Below are positions 1 through 11,230 of a DNA stretch of 64,000 nucleotides, one piece after another. Position 1 is the stretch's first letter. Every line of letters begins with the position of its first letter. The notes beneath the pieces are model-generated. The model worked only from the letters and a program-made list of their open reading frames with translations, searched no databases and was not told where the DNA came from. This DNA is from Phaseolus vulgaris. Taxonomy: Eukaryota; Streptophyta; Magnoliopsida; Fabales; Fabaceae. The position numbers were made by a program, and so were the translations under genes. The stretch spans positions 6,433,080 to 6,497,079 of the forward strand of contig NC_023758.2 in assembly GCF_000499845.2 (NCBI RefSeq), in the 5' to 3' direction.

Positions 1-1
1 A

Positions 2-1358
2 CTTTGCATTCCCCAAGGCACACATAGGAAACTCCTTGTCAAGGAATCACATGAGGGGGGACTCATGGGCCATTTTGGAGTTGATAAGACTCTAGACCTT
101 TTAAAAGCAAAATTTTGTTGGCCACACATGAGGAAAGACATCCAAAGACATTGTTCTAGATGCATATCATGTTTAAAAGCAAAGTCTAGAACAATGCCTC
201 ATGGACTCTACACCCCTTTGCCGATTGCAAATGCTCCTTGGGAAGACATTAGCATGGATTTCATTTTAGGACTTCCTAGGACTGCAAGAGGCCATGACTC
301 TATCTTTGTGGTAATGGACCGTTTTAGCAAAATGTCCCATTTTATTTCTTGCCACAAGGTAGATGATGCTCAAAATATTTCTAGACTCTTCTTTAGAGAA
401 GTGGTGAGACTTCATGGTCTCCCTAGAAGTATAGTATCCGATAGAGATCCCAAGTTTATAAGCCACTTTTGGAAAACTCTTTGGGGCAAACTTGGAACAA
501 GACTACAATTTTCAACTTCTTGTCATCCTCAAACGGATGGCCAAACCGAAGTAGTCAATAGATCTCTTGGGACTATGCTTAGGGCTATCATGAAGGGCAA
601 CCATAAATCTTGGGATGAGTATCTTCCCCATATTGAGTTTGCTTACAATCGAGTAGTTCACAAGACTACTAATGCTTCTCCTTTTGAAGTAGTATATGGT
701 TTTAATCCTCTCACACCCATGGATTTGTTGCCTCTTCCTAATCTACAAGAATTTGTGCATAAGGAAGGAGTAATCAAAGCCGACTTTGTGAAAAAAATGC
801 ATGAGAAGATTAAACTCCAAATACAACAACAAAATGAGAAGTACACAAAATACAACAATAAAGGGAAGAAAGAAATAATTTTTGAGGAAGGAGACTTAGT
901 TTGGCTTCACCTTCGCAAAGATAGATTTCCAACTCAAAGGAAGTCCAAACTAAGTCCCCGAGGTGATGGACCCTTTCAAGTCCTCAAGCAAGTCAATAAC
1001 AATGCATATAAGTTGGACCTACCTCTTGAATATGGAGTACATTGCACTTTTAATGTAATTGATCTTTCTCCATTTGTAGGTACCAATGACGATGACGAGC
1101 TGGATTTGAGGACAAATCCTTTCCAAGGGGGAGGGGATGATGGAGGAGGGCCAAGCACACCTCACCATGGAGGCCAAGACCCAAGACTAGACCGTGATGA
1201 GCGTCTAGACTCAAGGAGAAAGCGTCTAGGACGTGATGAGGGAAGGCTACACATGGAGCATCTAGGAGGAGGCCTAGACCGTCTAGGCCCTATTACAAGG
1301 TCAATGGCTAAGCATATTCACGCCCACATGGACCTAGCCACGGATGGAAGAGAGAAGA
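2..1358 (+). CDS. Ty3/gypsy integrase (3' end of pol) of element A
   Basis: The frame is open from base 2, so the 5' part lies outside the window. It shows the integrase HHCC zinc-binding region (His pair around bases 50-74, CxxC in RCISCLKAK at about 150-180), then the catalytic core with all three acidic residues in context: [18 protein letters not shown] and GQTEVVNRS. The C-terminal part contains GDGPFQVLK and ends with DLRTNPFQ just before the polypurine tract. Translation continues through the tract into the LTR as an Arg/Asp/Gly-rich tail with GPITRSMAK. Integrase inserts the cDNA copy into nuclear DNA. Element B interrupts the frame after 1358; the resulting chimeric frame stops at 1471. 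No lesion is visible before 1358. Confidence 0.9.
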
Positions 1359-2053
1359 TGATGGCAAATTTCATGAAGGTCTTCTTGAATCATGTAAGAG
1401 ATGGTGCGGAAGCAATGGATGAGTGTGTGCAAGATCCTCCTAAGAGTGATGTTGATCTTGAAGGTGCATGATAGGTATGAACATAGGGAGGTTCGGCCAG
1501 CCCAAGGAAAGGTGAAGGATGTGAAGTTTAGAGCCTAGAGTTCTAGGGAGAAGCAAAGCTTGGCACAAAATGGCAGCATAACTTTACTCACAATAAACTT
1601 GAAAATACAAGGTGTAGGCTCCTCTTTTTATAGGCTAAAGAGGACCATAATGCAACCCTAATGCTAATCAAAATGAAATGCAAATTTACATCACATGGAG
1701 CACATGGCCATGTGGAGAATCCTTCTAGAAAGTGACCAAATCTTTAGCAAATCTAGGTCAAGTCTCATGGAATCAAGTTTATGCTATTTACACCACAACT
1801 AATACTAAGCTACCCCTAATGGGCCTTCATGTAGCATAAACAAATCTGCATGGATTCGCTTGGCCATGGGCTTAGCAATTTGGTCCTAGACGCTCCTTTC
1901 ATTGGCCTAGACGCTCTCCACCTTGAGCTAGACGTTCCTCCCCTTTGGCCTAGACGCTCCTCCCTTAGCCCTAGACGCTCTTGGTTTGGCTTTGGATGCT
2001 CATGTCTTGGCTTTTGTCTTTCTTGTGAAGTTGTGCTTGGCCCTCTTCCATCA
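1359..2053 (-). repeat. 3' LTR of element B
   Basis: On the minus strand it runs from TGATGGAAGAGG (ending at 2053) to TTTGCCATCA (at 1359). It follows a polypurine tract at about 2054-2068. A TATA box on the minus strand lies at about 1624-1631. Five copies of CTAGACGCTC or a one-base variant lie at 21-22 bp spacing between about 1885 and 1985. Confidence 0.93.
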
Positions 2054-3222
2054 TCCCCTCCCTCTTGAAAAGGATTTGTCCTCAAATCCAAAGCTTTTTC
2101 TTCAACTAGGGGGATGAGTGTGGCTGGATGGTGTCCATCATCTCCTCTTTCTTCAGAAGATCTATCCTCAGATCTACAGACTTGATCTCGGATAGCAGCC
2201 TCTTGCTTCGCCAAAGCTTGTCCTCCTGGATCAAACGTCCACCTATAGAAATCATCAAATAAAGCATAGGTGTTAGTTTGAAAATCAATTTTACTATGTT
2301 GCCATTTTTGTTTTTGTTTTGGTTTTGGCAACTGTGGACAATGTTTCTCTTTTGATTGTTGTATGTGTTCTCTAATCATCTTATGCATTTTGAAATGTGC
2401 ATTTGTGGTTACTTTCTCTTTAGGCATAAATCCTATAGGAGATGGTAACAACTTAAAAGGAGAAAGATGATTTAGCCCACATATAACCTTAAAAGTAGAA
2501 ATATAAGTAGTTTTGTGAACTACTTTATGGTATGTATGCTCATCTCTAGAGTTGTGTGTGCACTTCATGATTATTCTAGGCATAGTAGAAAGAGCTAGAT
2601 TTTCAAATGTATTTTGACCATGCGTTTGAGGATGATAAGAATTTAAAGTGTGTAACTTAGTTGCAAGTTTTCCAAAGGAAATCCTCAAATCATGGTTTGC
2701 AAAATTTGGAGCTCTATTCAACACTATGCTTGAGGATAAACCATGAAGATGTATCACTTCTCTAGAGAAGAGTTTATCCATAACCATGAAGATTGAATCA
2801 AAACCTTTTGTTGTCCTTGGGAGTTTTAATATGAAATTAGTATCTTCCCAAGGATCATTTGCAAAAGGTGAAGGAGTATAGAGTTCATGAGACATTGCCT
2901 TGGGTGTAGTTTGAAAACAAGAATTGTACCTAAGGTAATGTCTTTGAACCTCTTTTCTCATGGGGGACAAAAGTTTTCCTTTTAAAAGCTCTAGAGTTTT
3001 ATCAACTCCAATTTGACCCATGAGTTCTCCTTCTTGAAGACTTTTTCTCTTATGTGTCAAGATAGTCTTGTTGTTACAACCATTGTTTATGAGAATTTGT
3101 ACACTTTGCAATGGTTGTCTCAATAAGACATGACAAGTTTCTTTAGGCACTACTTCACATAAAAATTTGTTTTTGTAGATGCTTATAGAAAACTTGACAT
3201 TCACTTGGTGATATCCTAGCAC
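1816..3222 (-). pseudogene. Degenerate protease-integrase frame of element B
   Basis: A 468-codon frame. It starts in a protease-like stretch (FSISIYKNKFLCEVVP, then CHVLLRQP) that matches the C-terminal part of the protease in element D. It continues directly into integrase-like sequence (GELMGQIGVDKTLELLK), so RT and RNase H are missing between them. The integrase is dead by inspection: the first catalytic Asp is lost (DTNFILKLP instead of MDFILGLP) and the SDRD and TEVVNR motifs are altered. The frame runs past the polypurine tract into the LTR in a frame that does not keep the GPITRSMAK tail. A 7-bp deletion relative to element G separates it from the upstream gag piece. Confidence 0.8.
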
Positions 3223-3251
3223 ATATGAGAAATAATCTATTTCATTTTTAT

Positions 3252-3923
3252 CTATGCTTTTAAAGACTCTTCTTTTTTGCTTAGGCTTGCAAGTGTTCCT
3301 TTACAAAAGGTAAGGCTTTGAGGTTGTTCAACAAGACACATATTTTCAAAGGTATTTTTAAATCTTTGGTCTTGTTGAATGACCTTGTGGGAAGGAACAC
3401 TCTTCTCCCTCGCCTTTTGTTCTTCAAGGGTCTTCTCATGCTTTTCTTTTTCTTCTTTTTCTTTAGCTTCCCTTTTGACTTCCCCTCTCTTCTTTTGTAT
3501 TTTTCTTTCCTTTCTTTCTTTATGGGAAGCAAACAATTTTTCTACCCTCATTTCCCAATCTAGGCAAGCTTCTATATTTTCTTTTCCATGGAAATGGGGT
3601 TGGTCTACCCTAACCTCTCTTGGGTTTTCTTGTTCTTTTCTATCTCTTCTATGTCTTCTAGGGGGTGCTTGATAATAATCATTTACTCTAATTCTTCCCT
3701 CCCCAAAAGAATCATGATCTTTAGAGATATATGCATGAGAAGGTAATTTTTTTAGAATGTGAGACTTCTCATCCTTTGCTTTAGTCAAAACATTAAGTTT
3801 AGTCTCACTCTCCAATTGTCTATATGCAATTGATTGCACAGTTTGTGAAACTTCTTTCAAAAGAGTTTTTAAAGATTTTAATTCACTTCCAATAGACTTT
3901 GTAGAATGAGAAGAAGAAGACAT
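3252..3923 (-). pseudogene. Truncated gag of element B
   Basis: Starts MSSSSHSTKSIGSELKSLK, the same start as gag in D and G, and includes the conserved HFHGKENIEACLDWEMRV block. After about residue 135 it jumps into a Lys/Glu-rich linker (KEKEEKEKHEKTLEEQ) and then VEQPQSLTFCKGTLASL, which in D lies at the start of the RT frame. The rest of gag, the CCHC knuckle and the first protease are therefore deleted. It ends at a stop created by a small deletion after KKEESLKA; the downstream protease-integrase frame continues the same ancestral protein. Confidence 0.8.
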
Positions 3924-5786
3924 GGCTAAAGCTTTGTGTATACAAGTATTTTACCTTGAGAAAATTTAGGAAAGTCAAAGAAGGTAGTTTTCCAGGTAAG
4001 GGAGGTGAGTCACAAAGGACTACTTAAGTACCAAGCCTTTGCCTTAGCCAAAAACTATCCCCCAATGTCTTCACACAAAACTTCCTCTTAGTAAACTACT
4101 TAGAACACAATTAAGTTGAGAAATCAAAACTTTTTTTTTTCAATGCAAGAAAACAATGTATGCTAACTAATTAACAAAGCTAGACGGTTTAACACAAACT
4201 TAACGAAATAATCATGCAAAGCGTCACTAACTAAGCAAAAGAAAACGCAATTACAAACAATTAACAATTGTTAATTAAGAATTCTATACTAGTCGGCCCT
4301 AGGTGAGGCTTCTTGGACACTTTGAGCCCTTGAAGACACACTCACCGTCTAAATCGTAATTAAGAGGTAATTAACACAAATTAAGTTGCAAGGAAATTAA
4401 GAAAACTCCCTTTGTTGATCCTCTTTTTGCTAATTGCACTTCCTTGTTGTCTTTGCTTGTTGGCCCTCCAAGTGTTTGTAGTGTTTTTCAAGAAAGCTTG
4501 TTTCGGCCTTGGCTTTGTTTCCCCTTAGAATGAAGGTTTTAATTCTCCAATTCCAGCACCTATCAAAAGACTAGACCTTACCCAAGTCAAGTTTCCATTC
4601 AATTAAGCACCAAAGGAGAAATAAATTTCAGCACCAAATTAGAGGTCAAAGAACAAAAGCAAGAAACAATTTAATTGAATAAAACAGTACCACCAAAAGG
4701 AGTTAGATTATGACAACTAGAAAGAGGTCCAAGAAATATTAAGAAAGCAAATAAAAGGTACCAAAATAAAGGTAGGCACACAAAAGAATCCTAAGAATGG
4801 CACTAGAATTAGATGACCAAATAAAAAAACAGCACCACTGGAAAATGTTGTGGGCCAGAAACGTGTTTTTCCCCAATTTATTCTGAGCTGTGTTTTTAAG
4901 ATATGATTCTGAAATTTGATATGCAAGATATTGAAGATCTTAGCTAAAATCTGGCTTTGGAATCACTCGAAACGCATGCACCAATTTTTTTTAATAAATT
5001 TTGCAATTTTGGTGTTCAGTTACGCCAGTTGTAGCGCCTCAGATTTGCACACTGATTTTAAAAGATTTATCATTTTTTTTTCTGTTGATTCTTTTGGACT
5101 AACTCTTTTTTTGTCCTTTCTATAACACTTCAAACTTGCGTATTCCAGAGAATCAAAATTTTCCTATGAGTGAAAATATTTTTCTGAACAAAACAGCCAG
5201 TACAGAAAATTTGAAACAGGGGATTCTGGAAACTGGAAACAAAAACAGCAAGATACCAAAATTTAAACACAATAGAATTTGTGAAATAGAATTTGTGTAG
5301 GATCTAAACACAAATAGGAACTCAAACTAAAATTAAAAAGGCACCAAAAGATCAAAGAACAGCAGATTCAAAGCAATTAAAGATACCCAAAATCAAGAAA
5401 CAGTCAAGCCAAATAAAGGACTACTAAGAATTGTTGACATTGTGGATGAACATGACTTGACAAAACATATATGGATTCAGAAATTAAAGACCCAAAAGCA
5501 TAATATGAACCAAATTAAAAGTGCAATAAAGACTCAGAAGCCTAAAAGAAAACAACAACTCAAAGGTGTATGGAATCCTATCACAATTTGCACAAGAAAT
5601 TGTTCAAGATCAATTGAACAAAAGTGCTTTGGTTGGATCTTCCAAATAGCACACCAAAACAAATTAAAATGCAAAAAACAGCAAGACAATTATGGAAATA
5701 AGATGAACAACATGAAATAAAGAAGAACTAGAAATGAAAAGACCAAAAGCAACTCATCTTGAACAACCCAAGCTCATGATACCAAA
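3924..5786 (-). other. Long untranslated leader and primer-binding site of element B
   Basis: About 1.86 kb lies between the 5' LTR and the gag ATG. The primer-binding site is at 5772-5784 and reads TGGTATCATGAGC on the minus strand, matching initiator tRNA-Met with one extra T. A block at about 4285-4350 (CCTAGGTGAGGCTTCTTGG on the plus strand) is nearly identical in elements D, E and G. No coding sequence is supported here. Confidence 0.75.
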
Positions 5787-6481
5787 TGATGGCAAATTTC
5801 ATGAAGGTCTTCTTGAATCATGTAAGAGATGGTGCGGAAGCAATGGATGAGTGTGTGCAAGATCCTCCTAAGAGTGATGTTGATCTTGAAGGTGCATGAT
5901 AGGTATGAACATAGGGAGGTTCGGCCAGCCCAAGGAAAGGTGAAGGATGTGAAGTTTAGAGCCTAGAGTTCTAGGGAGAAGCAAAGCTTGGCACAAAATG
6001 GCAGCATAACTTTACTCACAATAAACTTGAAAATACAAGGTGTAGGCTCCTCTTTTTATAGGCTAAAGAGGACCATAATGCAACCCTAATGCTAATCAAA
6101 ATGAAATGCAAATTTACATCACATGGAGCACATGGCCATGTGTTGAATCCTTCTAGAAAGTGACCAAATCTTTAGCAAATCTAGGTCAAGTCTCATGGAA
6201 TCAAGTTTATGCTATTTACACCACAACTAATACTAAGCTACCCCTAATGGGCCTTCATGTAGCATAAACAAATCTGCATGGATTCGCTTGGCCATGGGCT
6301 TAGCAATTTGGTCCTAGACGCTCCTTTCATTCGCCTAGACGCTCTCCACCTTGAGCTAGACGCTCCTCCCCTTTGGCCTAGACGCTCCTCCCTTAGCCCT
6401 AGACGCTCTTGGTTTGGCTTTGGATGCTCATGTCTTGGCTTTTGTCTTTCTTGTGAAGTTGTGCTTGGCCCTCTTCCATCA
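5787..6481 (-). repeat. 5' LTR of element B
   Basis: Near-identical partner of 1359-2053, same length (695 bp), same ends, followed outside by the GAAGA target duplication at 6482-6486. Confidence 0.93.
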
Positions 6482-7007
6482 GAAGACCTTGTATATGTTA
6501 CATGGGCCCATTAGGGGTGGCTTAGTAATTAGGATAGTGTTAGAAAGCACAAGTTTGTCTTATATGTGATTTACCCTAGATTTGTGCACTTTCTAGAACC
6601 TTAGCACACATGACCGGCCATGTGCCATGTGCCTTGTCATTTGCATTTCATTCTGCTCCAATTTCATGTGTAATTAGCTTAGCTTTCACGGCCCATTAGC
6701 CTATAAAAGGGAAGGCCATCTCTTGTATTTTTCAAGATTATTGTGAGTAAAGTTATGCTGCCAACATTGTGCCATGCTTTGCTTCTACCTAGTTTCTAGG
6801 CTCTAATCTTCATCTTCCTCACTTACCATAGGGCTGGCCGAACCTCCCTAATCCCATACATATCATGCACCTTCAAGATCACCATAGCTCCTAGGTGGAT
6901 CTTGCACATACACATCCATGGCTTCCGCACCATCTTTCACATGATTCTAAGAAGAGCTTCATGAATTTGCCATCAGGGAGTCAGACGCAGAACAAGATAA
7001 CAGGTAT

Positions 7008-7335
7008 GTCAGTACAAGTTAAAATTCGGGAGCCTAGTCCTTAAGCAGGGGTTAAGGGATTCCTTCGGGACGCCCCCTCCTCAAGTATGAATACCGGGCC
7101 CCAGTACCAGATATCAGAGTAAGTTGAAAACCGAGTGTCTAGTCCTTGAGCAGGGGTTAGAGGATTACTTCGGGATGCCCCCTCCTCTGGTATGAATAGC
7201 TAGCCTCGATGTCAGATGTTAATATATAAGTTGAAATCCGGGTGCCTAGTCCCTGAGCAGGGGTTAAGGGATTCCTTCGGGACGCCCCCTCCTCAGGTAT
7301 GAATAGCTAGCCCCGGTGTCTGATGTTTAGACACC
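7008..7335. repeat. Three tandem ~106-bp repeats in the Tat 3' region
   Basis: Three imperfect copies start near 7032, 7137 and 7244. Each contains CCTAGTCC, AGCAGGGGTTA, TTCGGGACGCCCCCTCCTC or close variants, then TATGAATA. Copies 1 and 2 are about 105 bp apart, copies 2 and 3 about 107 bp. Confidence 0.85.
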
Positions 7336-7560
7336 TCGCGAGGAAGTGGCGGGGGGCGTTTCCTTCGAGCGTGGGCATCAGGGGCTAAGTTGCCTTGGTG
7401 TTTTAGACACCCCATGGAGGATACGGTACTGTTGTATGGGCCTTTCCATGGGCGTGGGCACTAGAGCGCGACTTTTGTCCCAAAGTGTCTAGATACGCTG
7501 AGGACACCCAGAGTAGGTCCCTCCTCGAGCATAGGCACCTAGTACAGTTGAGATAAGCCC

Positions 7561-7654
7561 TCCTCGCCCTCGAGCGATGTCGAGGCCACAAGAGAACAGC
7601 TAAGTCGTCCTCGCCATTGAGCGATGTCGAGGCCAGAAAGAAAAATACGAGATC
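7561..7654. repeat. Two tandem 47-bp repeats
   Basis: TCCTCGCC followed by GAGCGATGTCGAGGCCA occurs at 7561 and again at 7608. It is a second, unrelated short tandem duplication in the same Tat 3' region. Confidence 0.75.
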
Positions 7655-8173
7655 CCTTTTGCCCCAAAGCAATGGTAAAGTCAGCGATGCCCTTGGTAGT
7701 AAGCGCTTTGAGGGTCAAGAACAAGTAAGTGAAGAGCAAGAAGGAGAAGCATAAAAACACGAGTTATCAGAGACAAGAAAAATACGCGAAGTTAAATTCT
7801 CCTTTACCCTTGGGCAATGACGAGGCAGGCGACGCCTTCAAGGGGAAGATTCCTCGCAGATGTGAAGGCCAAGGGAAGTTCTAAGTGAAAAGATCAGAAG
7901 AAGGGTATGCTCCGCTACTCAGAAGGGAAGAACGGAAAGAAAAGGTCACGTGCTACCTAAAGAGTTAAAGACAAGGCGAAGAAGCGATGCATCGAAAGTA
8001 AGTACCAGTTACGCCCTTGATTTAGCAAAGCAAGCAGTAAAACAGAGAAGCTAAAAGTACACGAGGATGTGAAGCTAAAGCTCGAATAAACATTTAAATA
8101 AGGTTGAGTGTCAGAATAACAAAGCAAAAGTTAGAAAATACAAATTTACAGATGAAGACTAATTAAGTGAGGT

Positions 8174-10648
8174 TCAATCCCCAAGGTCGAGGGGAACGAC
8201 CTTCCCATCAACAATATGGTTGATAGGGTTGCAGTTGGAGGTGTCAACTCCTGGATTTTCGCAGGCGGCTTGGGCTAAGGCCTCCTTGAATCCCTCTGCA
8301 AAGATATCAGCCATGTTGTCAATAAGCTTTCCCTTAGCTCGCTCCAGATTTTCAATGGTGGAGTCTCGGGCTTCCCTCTCGGCAATGAGCTCCTTCTTGG
8401 CCTTCTCCAGCTCTTCAATCGTGGAGTCGCCAGAGGCTAGCTTCTTCTCAAGAGATTCCTTCTCCACTTGAATCCTGTTCAGTTCAGTCTGAAACTGATC
8501 ATGCTCGGTTTGAAGAAGGTTGAGCTTTTCCATCTTCTCAGCTAGCTCCCCCTCGATCTTCTCCAGCGATTGCCCCCAGGCAGCACATTGATCAGCAAGT
8601 AGTTTCTGTTGTGCCTCGAAGGTTCGCATCGCCGCTTCAAGGGCGACGATCTTGGACTGAAGAGAGGTTACCTGCTCAAGGAGCTCAGTGAGCCGTTTGC
8701 AGGCTTCAGCGTTGGACTCTCGGGCATCTCTCAAAGAGGCTTTGTAGACCTCTTCCTAGCACGCCCAGCTGCGGCACAAGTTCTCCTTCTCTTCCTTCAG
8801 GGCAGCCACTTCCTGTCGGAGGGATTGAAGCGCACGTGCCTCGACAGCTTTGGACTTAGCTTGGGCACGCCACTCAAGGGCCACGGCCAAGAAGGCACCC
8901 ATGTAGTAAGGCATGCCCTCTGACCGTGGGACCCCGGAAGGTTCACCTGGCGACATCTTATCATTAAAGCCCCTCATCAGTTGCATGATGGGAGGGGGAA
9001 TTGCTATGAGTCCTGGGGTGGTTGTTGGGGCGGCCGGCGTTGGTGTTGTTGATGTTGGGATTGTTGCTGGCGTTGGTGTTGATGAAGGTATAGACTCCAC
9101 CACCCCTTCATCTTGGACTGTGGGGCATGGGGGAGACGTGGCGCTAGGGGGGTTGTCCCTCATGCACCCCCCGTGCGGAGGCGAAGGAGAGCGCGAGTGG
9201 ACGACTCGATTGGTCCTCCTTCTCTTATATGCAGGCCCCAATCAGAATCGTCGTCCTCAGAAGACACCACAAGCACCCTCTTGCCTTTGTCGGGAGGGGC
9301 TATGGAGGGTGCACTAGCTGCAGCCAGTGGGACTGTAGCAATGGGAAGAGGTGAGGAAGGTGTTTGAAGTGTTGGAGGAGAGTGAGGTGTTTGGGCTATG
9401 GAAGGTGTTTGTGATGTGAGGGGGGAGTTTGGTGTTTGGTGGGAATGGGGGGAATCGGGAGATTCGGCAGAGTGGGATGGTAGTGATGATGCCGGTGGAT
9501 TGGACTTAAGGGGGGAGGTGCTGGAGGCGCCACCCTTTGTAGACTGCGTGCCAAGGCGATCCTTCAAGGACCTAGCCAATTCAGCCCTTGTTGCAGAATC
9601 CATCACCGATGCTGCACCAAGGCAAACAAGCAACAAAGGTTAGTTAGGGGGGAAGTATCAAATGTATATGGCGATGCATAAAAGCATGGAATCAATATTT
9701 GAACTCAGAACCAGGCACATGATTCAATTCTACTACTAAAGTAAATTTACATAGCAACAGCACGCATGGAGATTAGAACAGACAAACATTGATCACAATA
9801 ATTGGAGAGAAGCACGACTAAGAATCAGATATGAAGAAGACAAGTAAAGGACGAGACTCCCTACCAAAGTATGCAGAGAGGGCGTTGGCCTTAAATTCGC
9901 GTGAAATCAATGTTGGTGTGTGGAAGATGACTTTCAGGCCAACCAACGCCACGCAGACCTCCTTGTCAACAGAGGCCAACTCATCCAGAGACTTAGGTTT
10001 GGTGGGATTGGGCTTCTCCGTCCAATATAGGGGAAAGCCATCCAGGGCTGTAGGGTCGTGCTTGGCGCAACAGACCCTGAAGAAGTTGCCCTTCCAACCT
10101 TTGAAGAAGTTTTGGAAGAGGGTGAAGAGGATCCTGCCAGCAACCCCGGAAAAGCTCACCCAGAGACTTTTCCCTTGCTTTTTTACTTCAAAGAAGTGGA
10201 GGAAAACATCCACTGATGGTGGGATGCCCAGGTACCCACACAAGATTTGGAAGGCCCTTACGAAGGCCCAGCCGTTCGGATGTAGTTGGGCAGGGGCTAC
10301 GTTGACCTCTGTGAGCAGCTCCCTCTCGAAGGGTGTGAATGGGAGGCACAGACCAATGTGTTTGAATACCGCTTGGTAGAGGAAAAAGAAAGGCTTTCCC
10401 CCATTGGACCTGTCGTCCACACAAACTGGCTCCCCAGGGCTGCCATGACGAATAAAGATATGAGAATCGTGGGTTTTGCAGAAGGAGTTAAAGTTGTACA
10501 ACCAAAAGTCACCCAGGTGATTCTCTATGTCTTAAACGGTGGTAAGTTTGGTGCATTCGTTCAATAGCTCTTCGGAAGCCCATGAATAGAGGTCCTTGTA
10601 GTGAGCACTTAGGGGAGGGGGATAGGGTGTTATTTTTGTTCGCGCCAT
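8174..10648 (-). pseudogene. Antisense extra ORF (aORF) of the Tat element, PF04195-like plus coiled coil
   Basis: Starts MARTKITPYPPPLSAHYKDL at 10648. An in-frame TAA near 10532 interrupts it, after which the frame continues through a domain resembling the Pfam 'putative gypsy type transposon' family (PFTPFERELLTEVNVAP, then HPNGWAFVRAFQILCGYLG). A likely intron follows (donor GTAGGG near 9862, acceptor TTGGTGCAG near 9615). The second part is Ser/Pro/Thr-rich, then passes SEDDDSDWG with a frameshift near 9237 into a Lys/Arg patch, and, after a second in-frame stop near 8756, into a Glu/Lys/Leu-rich coiled coil (8174-8734). Function of aORF proteins is unknown. Two stops and a frameshift make this copy a pseudogene. 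Exon limits are by eye. Confidence 0.75.
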
Positions 10649-11230
10649 GGATGGATGAAGAGCTGAAGAAAGAAGAAAAGGCAAAGGTTCAGCAAAGAGG
10701 GCTTGAAGAAGCAAAGGGGGGAGAAAACCCTAGAAAAATCCTACCCACGCGGAAAAGAGAAGAACGGGGAAAAACGAAGAAATAAGAAAAACACAGAGAA
10801 TGCAGAAATGAAAGCATACCCAGGCAGTTATAAGGTTAAAGCAGCAAGAAGCAAGAGTGAACAAGAAAGAAAAACCATACCTTTGAGGTTGGTACGTAGA
10901 AAGGCGAGAGCCTTCGCGGAGAAAAAGAACATGAGAATCGCAAGTTGCAGAAGAGAGCTCTGAGAAGATGAATAGTGGAAGAGAATGCGAATGAAACAGT
11001 GCCTCGAGCGCGCGTTTTCAAAAGTTATAACGTTAACTCAAGAAGCGCTAACGACGTGCACCCTCAGCCGTTGGATCGCACATGTGTCGAAGGATCGGGC
11101 GCTAACTTGAAGCGCAAAGGGCACCAAGCGCTGACCGTGCGATTGAGCCACGTGTGACGAGATTAGAACATGACCCAAAGCGTCACCTTTCTTGCTCATA
11201 GAATGTCACATCATCAGAAGCACTCGAAGG

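Larger units (their letters stand above)
1359..6481 (-). mobile_element. Full-length non-autonomous CRM-like element B
   Basis: Minus-strand element bounded by two 695-bp LTRs (1359-2053 and 5787-6481) and a perfect 5-bp target duplication GAAGA (1354-1358 and 6482-6486). The LTRs differ at only a few positions (for example 1714 versus 6142, and the sites near 1921 and 1946), so insertion was recent. It has a tRNA-iMet-type primer site, a 1.86-kb leader, a gag N-terminal piece and a degenerate protease-integrase frame. RT and RNase H are absent, so it cannot copy itself. It sits inside the LTR of element A. Confidence 0.93.
1..6975 (+). mobile_element. Ty3/gypsy CRM-like element A, 3' part, split by element B
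   Basis: Only the 3' end lies in the window: the end of pol (from base 2), a polypurine tract at about 1124-1137 and the 3' LTR. The LTR starts with TGATGG at 1138, is split at 1358 by element B and resumes at 6487, ending CCATCA at 6975. Without B it is about 710 bp. TGATG...CATCA ends, and a pol frame that continues into the LTR, are reported traits of the CRM clade of chromoviruses; placement in that clade is inference. The DNA to the right (from 6976) is the 3' region of a Tat-type element, so A inserted into that element. Confidence 0.85.
1138..6975 (+). repeat. 3' LTR of element A (1138-1358 + 6487-6975)
   Basis: Begins TGATGGAGG directly after the polypurine tract and ends TTTGCCATCA. 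It is split by element B, with GAAGA at 1354-1358 and again at 6482-6486. A TATA box (tataaaa, 6702-6708) marks the promoter for the R region. The U3 part encodes the pol C-terminal tail and carries several copies of a GCGTCTAG-type motif. Confidence 0.85.

Noticed and set aside
3318..3672. Plus-strand Phe/Ser/Leu-rich frames in element B
   Set aside because: Complement of the Lys/Glu-rich gag linker; hydrophobic appearance is an antisense artefact.
9831..10379. Plus-strand frame of 182 codons
   Set aside because: It is the antisense shadow of the aORF, whose minus-strand translation has recognisable motifs.
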